Below, in pieces: positions 8,387 through 16,170 of a stretch of DNA of 64,000 nt (positions are counted from its first letter, which is position 1; the number at the start of each line of letters is the position of its first letter). Source of the DNA: Mucilaginibacter psychrotolerans (lineage in GTDB: Bacteria; Bacteroidota; Bacteroidia; Sphingobacteriales; Sphingobacteriaceae); NCBI RefSeq assembly GCF_004519315.1, contig NZ_SOZE01000002.1, forward strand, positions 310,001 through 374,000, in the 5' to 3' direction. The notes beneath the pieces were generated by a model, which was given only the letters and a program-made list of their open reading frames with translations, ran no database searches and was not told the origin of the DNA. The position numbers and the translations under genes were made by a program.

Positions 8387-10450
8387 ATGATCAAAAAAAC
8401 AAACACCCGCGCAATTGCGATTTTTGCCATTGCCGCTTCGCTTTTGAGCGCCTGCAAAAACGGCGGCGGCGACCAGGCAAAACTTTATGCCGAAAACGAC
8501 CGCGTTTTTAAGAACATTGATACCGCCGCTAAACCCGGCGACGATTTCTTTTTATACGCCAATGGCAGGTGGACAAAGGAAAACCCTATTCCGGGCGCTT
8601 ATTCAAGCTGGGGTATAGGCAACGTAGTGCAAAACGACTTGCGCGATAAACTGAAAAAAATAAACGAAGACGCCCTGGAAGCCAGTGCTGCAAAAGGCAG
8701 CAACACGCAAAAAATTGGTGATTTCTATTTCAGCGGGATGGATTCCGTGAATATAGAGAAGCAAGGCTTAGCTCCTTTAAAGGATGAGCTGGCATTGATA
8801 GATAAAATAAGCGACACCAAAGCATTAGTTGCGGAGTTTGCGCACCTGGCAACTATTGGCGTGCCTAACCCTATCAGCACTTATGTAGGCCAGGACGATA
8901 AAAACAGCAGCAAAATGATGCTGCAATTATACCAGGGAGGCATTGGCCTGCCCAACCGCGATTACTATTTCAATACCGACAAACATAGTGTTGATATCCG
9001 TACCGATTATCAGCAAAAACATTTGCCCATAGTTTACAAGCTCATCGGCCTGGATGCCGCCGCCGCCAAAGCAGCTGCTGATAAAACTTACGAGCTGGAA
9101 AAATTCCTGGCATCAAACTCCCGCAAACTGGAGGACCTGCGCGACCCTTACAAGAACTATAACAAAATGGCTGTTGATGACTTGGGCAAATTGGCTCCTG
9201 CTATTGACTGGAAAAGCACTTTAGCGGGAATGGACTATAAAATGGTGGATACCGTTATAGTTGGCCAACCCGAATATTACAAAGCCGTAAACGAGGCGCT
9301 AAGCAAGTTTACCCTTGCCGACTGGAAGAACTACCTGAAGAAAAACCTGGTTGGCGATGCCAGCCCTTACCTCAGCAAAGCTTTTGATGACGAGAACTTT
9401 CGTTTTTTTGGCATGGCATTATATGGCCGCAAGGAGCAACTGCCACGTTGGAAACGCGTGATAGATACCGAGAATGGCCTGATGGGCGAAGTACTGGGAC
9501 AAATTTTTGTTAAAGCATACTTCCCCGAGAAAACAAAGGAACGTTACGTAAAACTGGTGGAAGATATGCGTACCACCTTTAAAGAGCACATTGAAAGGCT
9601 GGACTGGATGAGCGCCGCTACCAAAGAAAAAGCCTTTAACAAACTGGCTAAGGTAATGCCCAAAGTGGGCTACCCCAACCATTGGAAAGATTACAGCAGT
9701 TTAACTATCGACCGCAGTTCGTATGCACAAAACGTAATGCGTGCCAGTGTTTTTCTGCATCACTTAAATGCCGATAAACTGGGCAAACCGGTGGACCGCA
9801 CCGAGTGGGGTATGACACCGCAAACCTACAACGCTTACTACAACCCCTCGAATAACGAAATTGTATTGCCGGCTGCTATTTTTATGATACCAGGCGCGCT
9901 GGATGAAAATATAGATGATGCCGTGGTTTATGGCTACGCAGCAGCATCAACCATAGGCCACGAAATTACCCACGGTTTTGACGATCAGGGCCGCCAGTAC
10001 GATGCGCAGGGAAACCTGAAAGCATGGTGGACTCCGCAGGATTCGGCCAAATTTACGCAACGTGCCGAGATGCTGGTGAAGCAGTTCGACGGCTATAAAA
10101 TTGGCGATCAGCATATAAACGGTAAGGCCACCCTCGGCGAAAATATTGCCGATTTGGGCGGCATCGTTATTGGCCTGGATGCGTTCAAAAAAACACAGCA
10201 ATATAAAGATGGCAAAACCATAAACGGCCTTACGCCGCTGCAACGCTACTTTTTAGGCTATGCACTGGGCTGGCTTGGGCACGACAGGCCCGAAGCATTG
10301 TCGAGCCAGTTGCTTAGCGACGTACACTCGCCGGGCTTTATGCGGGTGAATGGCCCCTTTACCGATGTAGATGAATTTTACCAGGCTTTCGGTATTAAGA
10401 AAGGCGATAAAATGTGGCTGGATCCGGCGAAGAGGGTGAAAATTTGGTAA
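8387..10450 (+). CDS. M13 family zinc metallopeptidase lipoprotein (neprilysin/PepO-like)
   Basis: 687 residues. The lipobox LLSAC near residue 22 predicts a lipid-anchored periplasmic or outer-membrane protein. The N-terminal M13 domain begins KPGDDFFLYANGRW, a standard family motif. The C-terminal peptidase domain has the zinc signature IGHEITHGFDDQG (HExxH), the third ligand in GENIADLGG, and NAYYNPSNNEIVLPAAI, which contributes to the substrate cleft. All catalytic features are present, so it is probably active on oligopeptides. It is monocistronic by spacing and followed by a palindromic intergenic repeat. Confidence 0.95.
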   Translation: MIKKTNTRAIAIFAIAASLLSACKNGGGDQAKLYAENDRVFKNIDTAAKPGDDFFLYANGRWTKENPIPGAYSSWGIGNVVQNDLRDKLKKINEDALEASAAKGSNTQKIGDFYFSGMDSVNIEKQGLAPLKDELALIDKISDTKALVAEFAHLATIGVPNPISTYVGQDDKNSSKMMLQLYQGGIGLPNRDYYFNTDKHSVDIRTDYQQKHLPIVYKLIGLDAAAAKAAADKTYELEKFLASNSRKLEDLRDPYKNYNKMAVDDLGKLAPAIDWKSTLAGMDYKMVDTVIVGQPEYYKAVNEALSKFTLADWKNYLKKNLVGDASPYLSKAFDDENFRFFGMALYGRKEQLPRWKRVIDTENGLMGEVLGQIFVKAYFPEKTKERYVKLVEDMRTTFKEHIERLDWMSAATKEKAFNKLAKVMPKVGYPNHWKDYSSLTIDRSSYAQNVMRASVFLHHLNADKLGKPVDRTEWGMTPQTYNAYYNPSNNEIVLPAAIFMIPGALDENIDDAVVYGYAAASTIGHEITHGFDDQGRQYDAQGNLKAWWTPQDSAKFTQRAEMLVKQFDGYKIGDQHINGKATLGENIADLGGIVIGLDAFKKTQQYKDGKTINGLTPLQRYFLGYALGWLGHDRPEALSSQLLSDVHSPGFMRVNGPFTDVDEFYQAFGIKKGDKMWLDPAKRVKIW

Positions 10451-10461
10451 GCTGCTTTTTT

Positions 10462-10575
10462 GCCACGAAGTACACAAAGATAAAAGCACAGAGAGCACTA
10501 AGATTTTCCTTGGTGCTCTTTGTGTTATAGCCACTGTAAAAGCTTTGCGCCCTTGGTGGTAAAAAAGCCACCATA
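10462..10575. repeat. dispersed palindromic intergenic repeat ('CACAAAG/GTGCTCTTTGTG' type)
   Basis: The stretch contains GCACAGAGAGCACTAAG (from about 10485) and, after a short loop, CTTGGTGCTCTTTGTGTT, a near-perfect inverted repeat, followed by CCCTTGGTGGT. Related sequences occur at 39643-39740, 42171-42236 and 42873-42915. It lies in the spacer between the M13 peptidase and PnuC genes and may act as a transcript-end hairpin. Confidence 0.55.
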
Positions 10576-10600
10576 TAATTAGCTTTTTTATATTTACAGC

Positions 10601-11260
10601 ATGCACGCATCAAGCTTGTCCGTAGGCCAGCAACTTATCCAGGAAATAAGGAACACAACCTTGTTAGAATGGGTAGGTGCAATTACGGGCGCCGCCTGCG
10701 TTTATCTGGCAGCCAGGCAAAGCATCTGGAACTGGTTGGTAGCAATCGTTAGCGTGCTTGCTTATAGCATCGTTTTCTACAAAAATCAATTATATGGCGA
10801 TGCTGTACTGCAAATGTACTTTTTAAGTACCTGTGTTTATGGCTGGTACTTCTGGCTAAAGAAGACAGAAAAAGACGAAAAACCCATCACGAGTTTAACA
10901 AACCAAGGGCTGGCATTAACAGCCTTGGCAACCGTTGCCCTGGCCCTGGTTCTAGGTTTTATATTAGATAAATTTACGCCCACAAATGTGCCTTATATCG
11001 ATGGTTTCTGCACGGCGGTAAGTTTTGTTGCACAATTATTGATGACACGCAAGGTATTGCAAAACTGGGCCCTTTGGGTGTTTGTAGATGCCTGCTACGT
11101 GCCGCTGTATATCTATAAGAGACTTTATCTTACCGCTTTGCTATATGTAATACTGTTTGTTATAGCGTACAAGGGATATATCGATTGGAATAAGCAATAT
11201 AAAAAGACCGTCATCCCCATGTCCAAAGGACTCCATTTGGAGAAGAAGGAGCAGAACTGA
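10601..11260 (+). CDS. pnuC: PnuC-type nicotinamide riboside transporter
   Basis: 219 residues with about seven hydrophobic helices. WVGAITGAACVYLAARQSIW near the N-terminus, then NQLYGDAVLQMYFL and YGWYFWLKK, are PnuC family signatures; WALWVFVDACYVPLYIYKR matches the conserved C-terminal substrate-binding helix. PnuC proteins facilitate diffusion of nicotinamide riboside, or of thiamine in PnuT variants. The next gene, 9 bp downstream, is a NadR-like kinase that could trap the ribonucleoside by phosphorylation, so nicotinamide riboside is the likeliest substrate. No riboswitch was recognised upstream. Confidence 0.88.
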   Translation: MHASSLSVGQQLIQEIRNTTLLEWVGAITGAACVYLAARQSIWNWLVAIVSVLAYSIVFYKNQLYGDAVLQMYFLSTCVYGWYFWLKKTEKDEKPITSLTNQGLALTALATVALALVLGFILDKFTPTNVPYIDGFCTAVSFVAQLLMTRKVLQNWALWVFVDACYVPLYIYKRLYLTALLYVILFVIAYKGYIDWNKQYKKTVIPMSKGLHLEKKEQN

Positions 11261-11269
11261 GAATAGCTA

Positions 11270-11827
11270 ATGGAAAAACCCGAAATCGAACATCCGAAAT
11301 CCGATATCATCAAAATAGCCGTGGTGGGCCCCGAATCTACAGGGAAATCTACCATGTCGAAATTTTTGGCGCAGCACTACAAAACAGCCTGGGTGCCCGA
11401 GTTTGCCCGAGGCTATTGCGAAAAACTTACCGCGCCGCCTACCTGGCAGGATGAGATAAATATGTTCGAAGGCCAGTTGGCCCTGGAAGCAGCAATACTG
11501 CCGCAGGCTAATAAGCTGCTCATTTGTGATACCACGTTCATCACCGTGAAAATCTGGGCCGATTATTCTTTCGGCAAATCGCCGCAGGTAGTACTGGATG
11601 AATTGCCTAAACATCCCTACGACCTTTATCTGCTACTGGCTATAGACCTGCCCTGGGAAGATGACCCGCTGCGCGATTTTCCGCACATGCGCGAGCATTT
11701 TATGGATGTTTGGTACGTCGAGCTGGCGGCACTTAACGCCAATTACGTTTTGATAACAGGCACAGGCGAAGACAGGTATGATAATGCAGTAGCGGCTGTA
11801 GATAAGTATCTTGCAAACACTATTTAG
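11270..11827 (+). CDS. NadR-like ribosylnicotinamide kinase (P-loop ATPase)
   Basis: 185 residues. The Walker A motif GPESTGKST near residue 20 and the following VPEFARGYCE match the kinase domain of NadR. LLICDTTFITVKIWADYSFG corresponds to the Walker B and substrate region, and LLAIDLPWEDDPLRD to the lid. The adenylyltransferase and DNA-binding domains of enterobacterial NadR are absent, as in stand-alone Bacteroidota versions. With PnuC directly upstream it forms a two-gene nicotinamide riboside uptake and phosphorylation unit feeding NAD synthesis. Confidence 0.87.
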   Translation: MEKPEIEHPKSDIIKIAVVGPESTGKSTMSKFLAQHYKTAWVPEFARGYCEKLTAPPTWQDEINMFEGQLALEAAILPQANKLLICDTTFITVKIWADYSFGKSPQVVLDELPKHPYDLYLLLAIDLPWEDDPLRDFPHMREHFMDVWYVELAALNANYVLITGTGEDRYDNAVAAVDKYLANTI

Positions 11828-12010
11828 ACACGATTAAACACGATTTAAGGATTAAGGGATTTAGCAGGATTCTTTGCAAAAAGGATATTAAACACAGTTA
11901 AAGGATTAATGGATTTTACCGGATTCGTTTCCGACTCCTTACACTACGCTTATAATTTTAATCTTGTTTAATCTTTCAATCCTTAAATCCTGTTAAAATT
12001 GGCACCTAAA
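11828..12010. repeat. degenerate inverted/direct intergenic repeat
   Basis: The 308-bp spacer holds imperfect repeats of the type TTAAACACGATTTAAGGATTA and GGATTTAGCAGGATT, and the opposing AATCCTTAAATCCTGTTAAA near 11980. It has the look of the small non-coding dispersed repeats common in Sphingobacteriaceae spacers. The remainder, up to the sigma factor start, shows nothing else. Confidence 0.45.
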
Positions 12011-12135
12011 CGAATAAATTTCTGCTTTATTTTATCGTATTAATCAAAAAATCGCTAAATCGTGTATTTTTTTGTAACTGTATGCAACGTTGCCAAATAG
12101 CCCGCGTCATTTAACTTGAAACCTCACAAAATTAA

Positions 12136-12696
12136 TTGGAAGCTGTATTTGTAGATAAGCATTATCAACTGGTAGTTGAGTGTAAGCAGGGAAGCAAGAA
12201 AGCCTGTTTCGAGTTGTACAAACTATATTCTAAAGCAATGCTGAACATTGCCTTTAGGATAGTGGGCAACATTGGCGAGGCCGAAGACGTGCTGCAGGAA
12301 GCTTTTACAGATGCCTTTAACCGGCTGAAAGATTTTAGGCAGGAAACTACTTTTGGGCTTTGGCTTAAACAAATCGTAGTGCATCGCTCCATCAACCTGC
12401 TGCGCAAACGGAAGCTGGAACTGGTGGAGGTAGACGACGGGCACCTGGATAACATAGCCGACGAAGAGCCCTGGAACGACGACGATGTACAATATAAGGT
12501 GGCACAGGTAAAAGATGCTATGAAAGAGTTGCCCGATGGTTACCGGGTGGTATTGTCGCTCTACTTGTTGGAGGGATACGATCACGAAGAAATTGGCCAG
12601 GTATTGGGCATAGCAGAAAACACCTCGAGGACGCAGTTCCTGAGGGCTAAGCGGAAATTGAACGAGATATTAATTAGGAAAGGAATAACAAAATGA
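12136..12696 (+). CDS. ECF-type RNA polymerase sigma factor
   Basis: 186 residues from a TTG at 12136; no ATG fits without losing sigma region 2. Region 2 spans about residues 20-90 (ACFELYKLYSKAMLNIAFRI, GEAEDVLQEAFTDAF). Region 4 spans about residues 125-180 (LPDGYRVVLSLYLLEGYDHE, GIAENTSRTQFLRAKRKL), with the helix-turn-helix. The stop codon overlaps the next start (ATGA), coupling it to a membrane-anchored protein with the layout of an anti-sigma factor. The operon therefore looks like an envelope-responsive sigma/anti-sigma unit. The family is certain; the regulon is unknown. Confidence 0.93.
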   Translation: MEAVFVDKHYQLVVECKQGSKKACFELYKLYSKAMLNIAFRIVGNIGEAEDVLQEAFTDAFNRLKDFRQETTFGLWLKQIVVHRSINLLRKRKLELVEVDDGHLDNIADEEPWNDDDVQYKVAQVKDAMKELPDGYRVVLSLYLLEGYDHEEIGQVLGIAENTSRTQFLRAKRKLNEILIRKGITK

Positions 12697-13274
12697 GCAA
12701 GCGTTTGGAAGATTTTATTGGCGATAACCGGGAAGAATTTGACGACCTGGTACCCCGCGCCGATATATGGGACAACATCTCAAAAGAACTGGATGCCTGG
12801 GAGGCAGAAATGCCAAAAAAGCGCGAAGCCAAAACATTCTCCCTTGGCTTCGTGCTAAGGGTAGCCGCCATGATCATCGTAGTTATGGGTATAGGTTTCG
12901 GCGTGTATGTACAAAGCCAAAAAGGCAGCAACGGCCAAACAGCCGAGGTGGACCTAAAGAGCATTAACCCGACCTACGCCAAACAGCAGGTACAATACGC
13001 ATCGCTGATAGAAACCAGGAAAATAGAGCTGAAGCAGGTAGCCAAATTCGACCCGCAGCTTTACAACGAGTTTAGCAACGAACTGGCCAAAATGCAGGCC
13101 AACTATAAAAAACTAAGTACAGATTTAGCCACCAGCCCTAACCAGGAACGTGTTTTACGTGCAATGATCCGGAACTTGCAAGTACAATCGGAGGTGCTTA
13201 ATCAGCAATTGAGTGTGATAGAACAGTTTAACCAAAGCAAAAAGCAACAACAAAATGGAACTAAAGATATTTAA
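12693..13274 (+). CDS. probable membrane anti-sigma factor
   Basis: 193 residues. A cytoplasmic N-terminal segment of about 50 residues (LEDFIGDNREEFDDLVPRAD) precedes one membrane helix at about 52-70 (LRVAAMIIVVMGIGFGVYV). A helical periplasmic part follows (LYNEFSNELAKMQANYKKL, NLQVQSEVLNQQLSVI). The position, with a 4-bp ATGA overlap of the ECF sigma gene, and this topology suggest an anti-sigma factor, although no zinc-binding ZAS motif is seen. Its 3' end overlaps the following gene by 20 bp. Confidence 0.7.
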   Translation: MSKRLEDFIGDNREEFDDLVPRADIWDNISKELDAWEAEMPKKREAKTFSLGFVLRVAAMIIVVMGIGFGVYVQSQKGSNGQTAEVDLKSINPTYAKQQVQYASLIETRKIELKQVAKFDPQLYNEFSNELAKMQANYKKLSTDLATSPNQERVLRAMIRNLQVQSEVLNQQLSVIEQFNQSKKQQQNGTKDI

Positions 13275-14631
13275 CCGCCGGATGTTTGCATTAATTGCAG
13301 GCATTGCCTTAAGCATCATAGCTTTTGCGCAGTCAACCTTGGCCATGCCGCAAACCGTTACGCCGCAAACCGAGCAACTGGACGACAAGACCTACCAAAA
13401 ACAGATGGCCGATCTGCAAAAGCAGATGAGCAATCTGCAGAAACAAATGGCCAAACTGCGTATGGATAAAAGCCAGCAGAAACTAGCCGCGGCCTCTAAA
13501 AAACGCAACGAACAGTTTAAAATGAAGTTTAAAGACTTCGGCAAAGACTTTAAAGAATTTGGCAAGAAGTTCGGTAAAGACTTTGGAAAGACCTTCGGTG
13601 CAGATTTTGGCAAGAATTTCTCTGGTAGCTTTGCGGGCGTGGTGCCCGATTCGGGTAGCTTCAACACAATGAGCTTCAGTACTGATAGCAGCGGATACAG
13701 TAGCACCGTGAACAGCGGCGACCAGGTTGAAAAGATAAAAAACTACAGCAAAACCTACAGTGTAGATGCCAACGATGTTTTGCAGATAAACAACAGCTTT
13801 GGCAAAATTACCGTGAATACCTGGGCCAAGAATGAGTTTAAGGTAGATGTGCAGATGAAATTCGGCTCGGATAACGCAGATGCGGTTGACGATATGATAA
13901 ACGGATCCAGCATAGAAGATAGTAAGGTGGGTTCTATGGTATCGTTCCGCACCAAATTGTACGACAATGGTGGCAACCGTAGCAGCAGGCACCAAAGCAT
14001 AGAGATAAACTATACGGTTTATATGCCGGCCGGCAACCCTATCGATATCAACAACAAGTTTGGTGCCGTTGTCTTGCCGGATCTTTCGGGCAAGGCCTTT
14101 ATAAAAGTATCTTACGGCAACTTAGTTGCCGGGCAATTATCAAACGCGCAAAACGAGATAGACCTGCGGTTTGGAGATGGAAACTCGTCTCTTAGCTCTT
14201 TCAACAACGGAAAGATAAGCGTGGCATATACGCAAATAAAAGTAGGAAGCGCAAACAACCTTGATGCTGAAATCAAATTTGGTGGAATTAATGTTGAAAG
14301 GCTAAAGGGCTCTGCCGACGTTAACGCCAGGTATGGAGATGGTTTCAGAGTAGGAACGATTGACAAATCCGTGAAGAGCATCAATGTAGATGCGCAGTTC
14401 ACCAAAATAAGGTTCGATTTTAAACAATCGGAAAACTTTAACTTCGACGTAACCACCAAATTTGGCAGCTTTAGTTATGATGATGACCAGGTGAAGGTAA
14501 CCTCAAAATTACCTTCTGACGATGACCGCGGGTGGTCATCAACCAAAAGCTACAAAGGATATGTAGGTAAAGCAGGCTCAACAAATCGAATAGTAATTGA
14601 CGCAAGTTATACCGATGTAAGCTTTAATTAA
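13255..14631 (+). CDS. exported beta-solenoid-like protein with Phe-Gly-Lys-Asp repeats
   Basis: 458 residues with a signal peptide (LIAGIALSIIAFAQSTLA). After it come a Gln/Lys-rich coiled coil (MADLQKQMSNLQKQMAKL, about residues 45-65) and a striking tract of DFGKDF/EFGKKF/DFGKTF/DFGKNF repeats (about 92-125). The second half is a repetitive beta region (DINNKFGAVVLPDLSGKAF) like the putative-adhesin/DUF4097-type solenoids often encoded beside anti-sigma genes. The gene overlaps the anti-sigma gene by 20 bp, so it is the third gene of the sigma operon and perhaps its envelope sensor or effector. Exact function unknown. Confidence 0.75.
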   Translation: MELKIFNRRMFALIAGIALSIIAFAQSTLAMPQTVTPQTEQLDDKTYQKQMADLQKQMSNLQKQMAKLRMDKSQQKLAAASKKRNEQFKMKFKDFGKDFKEFGKKFGKDFGKTFGADFGKNFSGSFAGVVPDSGSFNTMSFSTDSSGYSSTVNSGDQVEKIKNYSKTYSVDANDVLQINNSFGKITVNTWAKNEFKVDVQMKFGSDNADAVDDMINGSSIEDSKVGSMVSFRTKLYDNGGNRSSRHQSIEINYTVYMPAGNPIDINNKFGAVVLPDLSGKAFIKVSYGNLVAGQLSNAQNEIDLRFGDGNSSLSSFNNGKISVAYTQIKVGSANNLDAEIKFGGINVERLKGSADVNARYGDGFRVGTIDKSVKSINVDAQFTKIRFDFKQSENFNFDVTTKFGSFSYDDDQVKVTSKLPSDDDRGWSSTKSYKGYVGKAGSTNRIVIDASYTDVSFN

Positions 14632-14649
14632 CAAGCCCATCTTAATATG

Positions 14650-14694
14650 CAAAACGCCAGGCCCGCTTAATTGTCGGCAGGGCGTTTTGTAATT
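14650..14694 (+). terminator. rho-independent terminator of the sigma factor operon
   Basis: CAAAACGCC (14650-14658) pairs with GGCGTTTTG (14681-14689), with extra inner pairing, and is followed by a T-rich stretch. It lies 19 bp past the 13255-14631 stop codon. Confidence 0.75.
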
Positions 14695-14831
14695 TTAGTG
14701 CATTCAAATATCAACCAATGGAATCTTTGCCTACTCGGAAGCGCCGATATTACCGATTAGAAATCGTATCTATATCAATAATGTGATATTTATCTGCGAT
14801 AAAGTAATAAATAGTTTCTTACTTAAAACAC

Positions 14832-14858
14832 CTCGCTTCCTCAATGAAAGCGAGGCGC
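14832..14858 (-). terminator. terminator of the GG-leader peptide gene
   Basis: CCTCGCTT and AAGCGAGG form an 8-bp perfect stem around an 8-nt loop, followed on the minus strand by TGTTTTAAG. It lies just past the peptide gene's stop codon, supporting the reality of that small gene. Confidence 0.65.
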
Positions 14859-14868
14859 TGTTAGCTTA

Positions 14869-15042
14869 TTAGGAGCAGAGATTGCTGCAATAAGGGTCCA
14901 AATAAGCAATACAAGATGATTGGCTTCCTCCGTCTGCCTGGCACTCCTTCATTCCAGTCGTAACACAAACGCTGTAACACTGAAGTGTGCCGCCTAAAAC
15001 CTTCTTCATTTCTTCTCTTGTTAATTTTTTTTCTGCTTTCAT
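14869..15042 (-). CDS. double-glycine-leader, cysteine-rich peptide precursor (bacteriocin or signal peptide-like)
   Basis: 57 codons from the ATG at 15042 to the TAA at 14869-14871. The leader MKAEKKLTREEMKKVLGG (18 residues) ends in GG and has the charged, LTxxEMKKVxGG form of Bacteroidota natural-product precursors of the GG-leader type. The predicted 39-residue core has six Cys, in the order TLQC, SVC, KEC, SSC, PYC and SNLC. This suggests three disulfides or another modification. The hairpin at 14832-14858 follows the stop codon and a promoter-like motif lies about 67-99 bp upstream of the start codon. Neighbours are a LytTR two-component system on the same strand and an immunity-like ABC transporter. 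No C39 peptidase exporter or modification enzyme is in the window, so processing in trans is assumed. Whether it is bacteriocin, pheromone or toxin is unknown. Confidence 0.75.
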   Translation of the reverse strand: MKAEKKLTREEMKKVLGGTLQCYSVCVTTGMKECQADGGSQSSCIAYLDPYCSNLCS

Positions 15043-15442
15043 AAATAAGTAAATTTAATTGATTGCCGTAAACCACGCCCTCAGCAAATTGGCTATATGT
15101 ATTATAGAAAAACATATCTGATTCGAAGAAACCGTTACAAACGTTCAAAGATTTTAAACGGTTCAAAAATTTCGCTAGAAAACAAAAAAGACGCCTTGGG
15201 GGAAGAACGGTTTGTTTCTTTTTGTTAAAATTACATAAAGCGATTTAAAAAACAATATTATTCAATAATTAAATATTTCTTTACGCTTAATCCATTATTG
15301 CCCGATTGATAATGTCGCGCCGGGAATTTGGTTGCCTTAAACATACAGTTAACAACTATTTGCCTTAATTATCAAACCGTGCGTAATATTGCCACCCCTG
15401 TCTGCTTGATAGCATTCAGGGCGTTTCTTGTAATGGGTATTG
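15043..15442. other. 400-bp AT-rich spacer upstream of the peptide gene
   Basis: It holds the candidate peptide promoter, then A/T-rich sequence with no ORF of note. Near the regulator gene's 3' end a stem with CCCTG/CAGGG ends (about 15396-15421) could be a transcript-end structure, but it lacks a T-run. Confidence 0.4.
15109..15141 (-). promoter_or_regulatory. candidate promoter of the GG-leader peptide gene
   Basis: On the minus strand TTTG (15141-15138) is followed, after 21 bp, by TATGTTTT (15116-15109), one mismatch from TAnnTTTG. The predicted leader RNA is about 60 nt. Confidence 0.4.
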
Positions 15443-16168
15443 CTATATATTCTTCCCGTCTATGATCTTAAAGAAATCTTCGCGGTAGGTATCGCCTACT
15501 GGGATTACTTTGTCGCCAATGAAGATACGGCTGCGTTCTATGCTGTCGATTTTGTTAATGGCAACAATGTATGATTTATGCACGCGCATAAAATGGCGTT
15601 CGGGCAGGGCATCTTCCATTTTTTTCATGCCCTGTAGGGTAATGATGCGCTCGGTAGGGGTAAAAATGGAGATGTAATCCTTAAGCCCCTCTATAAACAA
15701 GATATCGTGCAGGTACACCTTCTGTATCTTATGCTCGGTTTTCACGAAGATAAAATCGCTCATAAAATCGTCCTGCTTGGCCGGTTCGGGTGCTACGGCG
15801 GGCTTAGCGGCCGGGGCGATCACCGTTTGCGCCTTCTGTACCGATTTGAAGAACCTGTCGAAAGCGATAGGTTTCAGCAGGTAATCGATTACATCAAGCT
15901 CGTAACCTTCCAACGCGTATTGCGGGTAGGCAGTGCAGAGTATTACTTTTGTTTTGCCGTTAGAAATTTTGAGGAATTGTATGCCGGTAAGTTCGGGCAT
16001 CTGCACATCCAAAAAAACCAGGTCAATGCCGCCATCCTGCACCATGGTTAGTGCTTCAATGGGATTGGTAGTAGCCTTTATTAATTTCAGGAAAGGTATT
16101 TTGGAAATATAATCTTCCAGTATATGGAGGGCCAGGGGCTCATCGTCAACTACAAGGCATCTGATCAT
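15443..16168 (-). CDS. LytTR-family response regulator
   Basis: 241 residues. The receiver domain (about 1-120) has acidic DDE at 8-10, the phospho-acceptor Asp54 in VFLDVQMPELTG, and Lys in LLKPIAF. A Pro/Ala-rich linker follows (VIAPAAKPAVAPEPA). The C-terminal LytTR DNA-binding domain has YLHDILFIEGLKDYISIFT, LPERHFMRVHKSYIV and KVIPVGDTYREDFF. It is 2 bp downstream of its sensor kinase gene and surely forms a pair with it. LytTR regulators often control peptide signalling, bacteriocin production or surface genes; here a GG-leader peptide gene is the next gene on the strand. Confidence 0.93.
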   Translation of the reverse strand: MIRCLVVDDEPLALHILEDYISKIPFLKLIKATTNPIEALTMVQDGGIDLVFLDVQMPELTGIQFLKISNGKTKVILCTAYPQYALEGYELDVIDYLLKPIAFDRFFKSVQKAQTVIAPAAKPAVAPEPAKQDDFMSDFIFVKTEHKIQKVYLHDILFIEGLKDYISIFTPTERIITLQGMKKMEDALPERHFMRVHKSYIVAINKIDSIERSRIFIGDKVIPVGDTYREDFFKIIDGKNI

Positions 16169-16170
16169 GG

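Noticed and set aside
10457-10600. Riboswitch upstream of pnuC
   Set aside because: The spacer is explained by a dispersed palindrome, and no TPP or NAD riboswitch core motif is seen.
14861-15166. 101-codon minus-strand frame overlapping the GG-leader peptide gene
   Set aside because: It is in a different frame, its translation has no recognisable features, and the shorter frame carries a clear GG leader, regular Cys and its own terminator.
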